From Treponema sp. (GTDB lineage Bacteria > Spirochaetota > Spirochaetia > Treponematales > Treponemataceae): a stretch of 18,346 nucleotides of DNA. The position numbers and the translations under genes were made by a program. The notes below the pieces were generated by a model, which saw nothing but the letters and a program-made list of their open reading frames with translations, was not told where the DNA came from and made no database searches. The stretch lies in contig JAGADS010000061.1 in NCBI GenBank assembly GCA_017613485.1, positions 1 to 18,346 of the forward strand. The letters run 5' to 3'. Every line of letters begins with the position of its first letter. Position 1 is the first letter of the stretch. Positions 14,780-18,346 of this stretch are shown here, in pieces.

Positions 14780-15748
14780 ATGAAAAAGCTGATTACACTG
14801 ATTATTGCATCACTCATGCTTCTGTTACCCCTTTCTGCGGATGATGATATTATCCCGCTTGGAGTTGAAGATTCAGAAGACATTTCTTTAGAGGATATGA
14901 CGGACGAAGAGTTCTATGCTTATTGTGAGAATGTTGCAGATGAGATGGGCATAACTGTTGATGAATTATTCAAGATGCTGGATGAGATGGATGAATCTGA
15001 AGACGGTGATGTTTCTGTTGCAACAACCGGAAGCATAGATGAAGTCGAAGATGATTTATCTGCAATGCGCCTTTATAAAAATGATGCAACAGGCTATGAA
15101 GTCCTTATCGAGGATAATGCAAATCTTCTTTCTGACAAGGAAAGGGATAACCTCCTCAATGACATGATTCCTATTACACAATGGGGAAATGCATTATTCC
15201 ATACTACCAACAATAACTTCGGATACTCCACGAGTGATCTTGCCGCAACATTATATGAAGACCTTTATGGACGTGATACTAGCGGAACTATCTTCCTCGT
15301 AGACATGGACGAGAGGATGCTTTGGATTCACAGCGAAGGTGACGTGTACAAGGTCATAAACAGCAATTATGCACAGTCAATCACCGACAACGTGTACAAG
15401 TTTGCAAGTAATGAAGATTACTACGGATGTGCTAACAAAGTTTTCACTCAGATAGAGACACTTCTTGAAGGCGGAAAAATCGCTCAGCCGATGAAGCACA
15501 TAAGCAATTATCTTCTTGCATTGATTCTAGCCCTGATTATCTGCTACCTCTACATGAAATCAAATGGAAAGACAGCAGACGATAAGGCACAGGCAAAACC
15601 AGCTCCAATCTTCCACGGAACAATCGATGGTATCGCTGTAACAAAGGGAAAACTTACCTCAGTAGTAATGTCATCTTCTTCTGGAGGTGGAGGCTCAAGA
15701 GGTGGCGGTGGCGGTCACTCAGGTGGTGGCGGCGGTCACAGGTTCTAG
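14780..15748 (+). CDS. TPM-domain membrane protein with acidic N-terminus and Gly/His-rich tail
   Basis: This 322-residue exported membrane protein has a signal peptide (MKKLITLIIASLMLLLPLSA). A very acidic region (about 21-95, rich in Asp/Glu) follows, then a TPM domain at about 103-230 (VLIEDNANLLSDKERDNLLNDM; GRDTSGTIFLVDMDERMLWIHSEGD), one membrane segment (about 243-259) and a cytoplasmic tail ending in Gly runs with S, R and H (301-320) before RF. TPM domains occur in plant TLP18.3, a photosystem II repair factor with reported phosphatase activity, and in bacterial YgcG-type proteins, which also end in a Gly-rich tail. The acidic part could bind divalent metal. The gene starts two bases after the zinc-ribbon gene, with GAGAGGAG as ribosome binding site, so they form an operon and probably one complex. 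The biochemical role is unknown. Confidence 0.87.
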   Translation: MKKLITLIIASLMLLLPLSADDDIIPLGVEDSEDISLEDMTDEEFYAYCENVADEMGITVDELFKMLDEMDESEDGDVSVATTGSIDEVEDDLSAMRLYKNDATGYEVLIEDNANLLSDKERDNLLNDMIPITQWGNALFHTTNNNFGYSTSDLAATLYEDLYGRDTSGTIFLVDMDERMLWIHSEGDVYKVINSNYAQSITDNVYKFASNEDYYGCANKVFTQIETLLEGGKIAQPMKHISNYLLALILALIICYLYMKSNGKTADDKAQAKPAPIFHGTIDGIAVTKGKLTSVVMSSSSGGGGSRGGGGGHSGGGGGHRF

Positions 15749-15784
15749 GGCAGTAACGGTAGTCCCAGACAGCAATGGCACCTT

Positions 15785-15851
15785 GTCATTCCCGCACCCC
15801 GATGCGGGAATCTCTGACTATAGAGATTGCCGGATCAAGTCCGGCAATGAC
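15785..15851. repeat. Inverted pair of palindromic repeats between convergent genes
   Basis: Two elements lie head to head. The first (15785-15817) has the stem TTCCCGCA/TGCGGGAA (15789-15796, 15803-15810). The second (15819-15851) has TTGCCGGA/TCCGGCAA (15827-15834, 15840-15847). Both share the flanks GTCATT and AATCTCT, in opposite orientation. The second matches 8216-8248 in 32 of 33 bases. They occupy most of the 112-base gap between the TPM and MATE genes and could slow polymerases from either side, but no U-tract follows. Confidence 0.8.
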
Positions 15852-15860
15852 TAATCATAC

Positions 15861-17225
15861 TTAGTGGACAGTCCGGCAATGACAAAGCTTACGTTTCCTC
15901 ACAAAGGCAATCGTCGCTATTACAAGTCCGGTGGCATTCACGCAGAGACTGATTGGATAGACAACCATCAGCATGGGGAATGTAGGATAAAAACGGAATA
16001 CGGCAAAAACCCAGATGAGCCTTATTCCACAGACACTTGCAACCGTAATGGCGGCAGGCAGGGCAGATTTCCCGTAACCACGCAGATAGCCGGAGAACAC
16101 TTCAACCTGGAAAGCAAAGAAGTGACCGATAATAAGAATCTTTAATCTGGTGACACCAAGCTCTATGACCTCTGGATTGTCGTTGAACAAGTACAATAAC
16201 GGCCGTCCGAAAACATAAATCACAATGCAGATAAGCAGAGTAAACAATGCATCCAGCATGAACGAATATTTCAATGTTTTTTTACATCTTTCTTCATTTC
16301 CAGCACCATAGTTCTGTCCGACAAAGGTAGTACATGCCTGCCCGAATGAATTGATGATGAAGAATGAGAAGCTGTCTATGTTGAATGCAGCGGATGATGC
16401 CGCTATGACAAGTGTTCCAAGGCTGTTGATTGCAGACTGTACGCACATGTTGGAAAGGGCAAAAACACAGCTCTGCAAACTGGAAGGAATTCCTATCTGG
16501 AGTATTTTTTTCAAGAGGGATGCGTCAATCTGGAGCTTTGAGAATTCAACACGGATTGCAGTGTGATCTTTACGCAGCATTACAAGAAGAATAATGGCAC
16601 TTACTGCATTGGCGATAACCGTGGCAAGCGCAACACCGTCTGCTTTTCTATGCAATACCAGAACAAAGAAAACATTAAGGCCCACATTCAGGAAACCGGA
16701 CAATGCCAGCGCAATGAGAGGTTTTTCCGTTTTCCCCTGACTCCTGAAAATTGCCGCCTCAAAGTTATAGAGGAAAATTACCGGTAGCCCCGCAATGTAA
16801 ATCCTAAGGTATGAGAGGGCCATCGGATAGACTTCATCAGGCACACCAAGAAGATGCAGGACAGGAGCCGCCAGAACTTCTGCAATCAGGGCAATAACAA
16901 TTCCACCAAGGACAGAGAGCACCATTGAAGTATGAACTGCTTTTGAGACCCTTGCCAAATCCCCCTGCCCCGTAAACTGAGAGATTATGACATTGCTTCC
17001 AAGTGAAAGTCCAAGAAAAAGATTAACCAGAAAGGACACTATCGGTGTATTACAGCCGACAGCCGCCATTGCCGCCTCACCAGCAAAACGACCTACTACG
17101 GCAACATCAGACGCATTAAAAAGCTGCTGCAGGATTCCGGTAAGTGCCAGTGGAATGGCAAAAATCAAAATCTTGTCGCACAGAGACCCGTTAAGCATGT
17201 CCATTTTTTTATTCATTCTGCTCAT
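15861..17225 (-). CDS. MATE-family efflux transporter
   Basis: This 454-residue inner-membrane protein has twelve predicted helices in two homologous MatE halves (about 15-175 and 240-400). The N-terminal pattern IFAIPLALTGILQQLFNASDVAVVGRFAGEAAMAAVG is characteristic, and FVGQNYGAGNEERCKKTLKYS is the equivalent in the second half. MATE proteins export cationic drugs or metabolites in exchange for sodium or protons; the substrate here cannot be told. I use the ATG at 17225; a second in-frame ATG (MNKKMDML) lies three codons later, and neither has a strong ribosome binding site. A strong promoter precedes it. The last residues, CHCRTVH, are encoded by a fragment of a palindromic intergenic repeat, so the C-terminus appears to have been rewritten. 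Confidence 0.93.
   Translation of the reverse strand: MSRMNKKMDMLNGSLCDKILIFAIPLALTGILQQLFNASDVAVVGRFAGEAAMAAVGCNTPIVSFLVNLFLGLSLGSNVIISQFTGQGDLARVSKAVHTSMVLSVLGGIVIALIAEVLAAPVLHLLGVPDEVYPMALSYLRIYIAGLPVIFLYNFEAAIFRSQGKTEKPLIALALSGFLNVGLNVFFVLVLHRKADGVALATVIANAVSAIILLVMLRKDHTAIRVEFSKLQIDASLLKKILQIGIPSSLQSCVFALSNMCVQSAINSLGTLVIAASSAAFNIDSFSFFIINSFGQACTTFVGQNYGAGNEERCKKTLKYSFMLDALFTLLICIVIYVFGRPLLYLFNDNPEVIELGVTRLKILIIGHFFAFQVEVFSGYLRGYGKSALPAAITVASVCGIRLIWVFAVFRFYPTFPMLMVVYPISLCVNATGLVIATIAFVRKRKLCHCRTVH
15870..15883. repeat. Half copy of the palindromic repeat, inside the MATE coding end
   Basis: AGTCCGGCAATGAC is identical to the distal half of the repeats at 8216-8248 (minus) and 15819-15851. 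Its partner stem is missing. It lies within the last codons of the MATE gene. Confidence 0.7.
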
Positions 17226-17253
17226 AAAAAAACCATCTATAGGTAACTTCTAT

Positions 17254-17282
17254 ATTATAGGTTTTCTTTGCATGTAATTCAA
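17254..17282 (-). promoter_or_regulatory. Promoter for the MATE gene
   Basis: On the minus strand, TTGAAT (17277-17282), a 17-base spacer and a perfect TATAAT (17254-17259). The predicted start is near 17247, giving a leader of about 22 bases. Confidence 0.7.
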
Positions 17283-17283
17283 C

Positions 17284-17309
17284 TGGTCTGCTTATTTGGT
17301 CTGCTTATT
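17284..17309. repeat. 13-base tandem duplication
   Basis: TGGTCTGCTTATT occurs twice without a gap, just upstream of the MATE -35 element. This looks like a simple slippage duplication. Confidence 0.85.
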
Positions 17310-17333
17310 TGAATCTTTAAAATAAACCTTTAA

Positions 17334-17424
17334 TTATGTCATATTGTGTGCTAAAATGTATGATATGGATGTTTTATCCTCATGTTACCAGATTACGGAC
17401 TGAGTTGTTTACCTTATGTCATAA
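17334..17424 (+). promoter_or_regulatory. Two operator-like palindromes upstream of the exported protein gene
   Basis: TTATGTCATA occurs at 17334-17343 and 17414-17423, exactly 80 bases apart. The core TATG-T-CATA is a perfect dyad, extended to TTATG-T-CATAA in the second copy (17414-17424). The second lies 26 bases before the start codon and overlaps CATAAT, a possible -10 element, with no good -35 visible. A dimeric regulator could bind here. Confidence 0.4.
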
Positions 17425-17449
17425 TAGACAGATATATGGAGGAACTGTT

Positions 17450-18346
17450 ATGAAAATTGTTGCAAAAAAATTGATCGCGGTGCTGTTGTGCCTTTCTATG
17501 GGCATGGTTTTATTTGCAGAGCCAAAAAGCACTGGTGTTACAGACAGTGATGTCAAAAACTGGGCCAAAAACCTGAATTCTATTGCAGGCGAACTGAGCA
17601 AAATGGGTGTCTGGGATGGAGACTCAATTGACGTAAGTGCAAAACAGAAGAACGACGTTGTAAAGGTCCTGCAGAAATACGGAATCAGCGGTTCAAACTG
17701 CATCGAAAAATTCGGTATGATTTCTAAGTCAGCAGTTGTTGTCTTAGCCGAAAGTGAAATTGATGCACAATCAGCTGCCCTCCTCCAGAGCATGGGAATG
17801 GATCCTTTTGCAGAGCTCAAGAAGGACATAAACTCCAAGGATTATGCAGTCGTCAAGGCAAATTCAAAGGCAGTTGCAAATGCATGGTCTAATGTGGACT
17901 TAAGTGCAATCGGTGCAGAAATAGAGGAAGATGCCGCAGCCTCTATGGATGAATATTACAAGGAAGTGGCTAAACAGTCTGGAAGCAGTCTGCAGGCAAT
18001 AGCCCAGCCGGTTATTGATGAATACAACAGTGACAGTGACCCAGTAAAGAATGCTTTTGAAAACTTGTCCAAGGCAAAGGGAAATGACGGCTACATCTAC
18101 AAGTCAAGCGACAATTCAAAGAAATATAAAAAGGCTTCACCCGATTCATCCACTGTCATAATGTTCAGGATAGGTGACATACTCGACAGGGATTATGATG
18201 ATGAAAATGATGCCCCGGTCGGCATGGAAGGAACAATCAACCTCAAGAATAAGACAGTTGAAGTAAAGGCACAGTGGAAGGAAGCAAGCTTTGATGAGAC
18301 AGCCGCAAGAAACGGCTACATGAAGGTTGACGTTGTAAGCAAGGAA
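17450..18346 (+). CDS. Exported protein of unknown family (3' end outside window)
   Basis: The frame is open from the ATG at 17450 to the window edge, giving 299 residues without a stop. GGAGGA (17438-17443) is a strong ribosome binding site. A signal peptide is clear: MKIVAKK, a hydrophobic core, LFA, cleavage near residue 23, before EPKSTGVTDSD. No Cys stands at the cleavage site, so it is not a lipoprotein. The mature part is rich in Lys, Asp, Glu, Ser and Ala and looks largely helical up to about residue 215 (AAASMDEYYKEVAKQSGSSLQAIAQPVIDEY). A more beta-like part with MFRIGDILDRDYDDENDAPVGMEG and GTINLKNKTVEVKAQWKE follows. I recognise no domain. It is divergent from the MATE gene and shows no link to it. 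Confidence 0.82.
   Translation, partial: MKIVAKKLIAVLLCLSMGMVLFAEPKSTGVTDSDVKNWAKNLNSIAGELSKMGVWDGDSIDVSAKQKNDVVKVLQKYGISGSNCIEKFGMISKSAVVVLAESEIDAQSAALLQSMGMDPFAELKKDINSKDYAVVKANSKAVANAWSNVDLSAIGAEIEEDAAASMDEYYKEVAKQSGSSLQAIAQPVIDEYNSDSDPVKNAFENLSKAKGNDGYIYKSSDNSKKYKKASPDSSTVIMFRIGDILDRDYDDENDAPVGMEGTINLKNKTVEVKAQWKEASFDETAARNGYMKVDVVSKE

Noticed and set aside
15700..15742. The Gly-codon-rich stretch as a DNA repeat of its own
   Set aside because: It is the in-frame Gly/His-rich tail of the TPM protein, a usual feature of that family.
15785..15851. A CRISPR array or attachment site made of the repeats
   Set aside because: There are only two and a half units in opposite orientation with no spacers of regular size, no cas genes, and no integrase or tRNA gene nearby.
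17419..17838. A 139-codon open frame on the minus strand at the right end
   Set aside because: The plus strand here carries a signal peptide, a strong ribosome binding site and an uninterrupted frame to the window edge, so the minus frame is a shadow.

Overview
The window looks like chromosomal DNA of a host-associated, polysaccharide-using spirochaete, most likely a gut or rumen Treponema. This rests on protein style (several short lipoproteins with relaxed lipoboxes, small signal-peptide beta-barrel proteins ending in Phe, tandem CNNM/CorC 'TlyC-like' proteins) and on the mixture of a long-form PurL with a GH51 arabinofuranosidase. It is an inference from sequence style; there is no rRNA or tRNA gene to confirm it. 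There are fourteen intact protein genes plus one partial gene at each end, on both strands, densely packed. I see no tRNA, rRNA, CRISPR array, insertion sequence or phage gene, and no gene-free stretch exceeds 300 bases.

Layout. Bases 2-5264 (+): the 3' half of purL, then a thioredoxin-like lipoprotein lacking CxxC and two tandem CNNM/CBS/CorC membrane proteins, overlapping by 1 and 8 bases and therefore one transcription unit. Bases 5265-13082 (-): a cytidylate-kinase-like protein whose stop abuts the stop of the second CorC gene; an omptin-like outer-membrane protease overlapping an RluA-type pseudouridine synthase; two tandem paralogous small lipoproteins of unknown family; a cytoplasmic GH51 alpha-L-arabinofuranosidase; a lipoprotein alpha/beta hydrolase; and a small outer-membrane beta-barrel protein. 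Bases 13326-15748 (+): a zinc-ribbon membrane protein followed two bases later by a TPM-domain membrane protein with a Gly/His-rich tail. Bases 15861-17225 (-): a MATE transporter. Bases 17450-18346 (+): the start of an exported protein of unknown family that runs off the window.

How the genes may work together. PurL belongs to purine synthesis. The CorC pair and lipoprotein may form a divalent-cation or envelope unit. The arabinofuranosidase and surface hydrolase fit use of plant cell-wall arabinosides, but no transporter or regulator for that is present. The zinc-ribbon/TPM pair resembles a two-gene arrangement I know from other bacteria, of unclear function.

The non-coding signals most worth attention are: a 9-base T tract inside the promoter spacer of the small outer-membrane protein (possible phase variation); a family of short palindromic repeats with compensatory stem changes, one fragment of which encodes the C-terminus of the MATE protein; a strand-specific terminator built with G-U pairs; and operator-like palindromes in two promoters. 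The most striking protein is the omptin-like protease, which keeps the Asp-Asp and Asp-His catalytic pattern of OmpT in a lineage thought to lack classical lipopolysaccharide. I did not find a clearly new multi-gene system.
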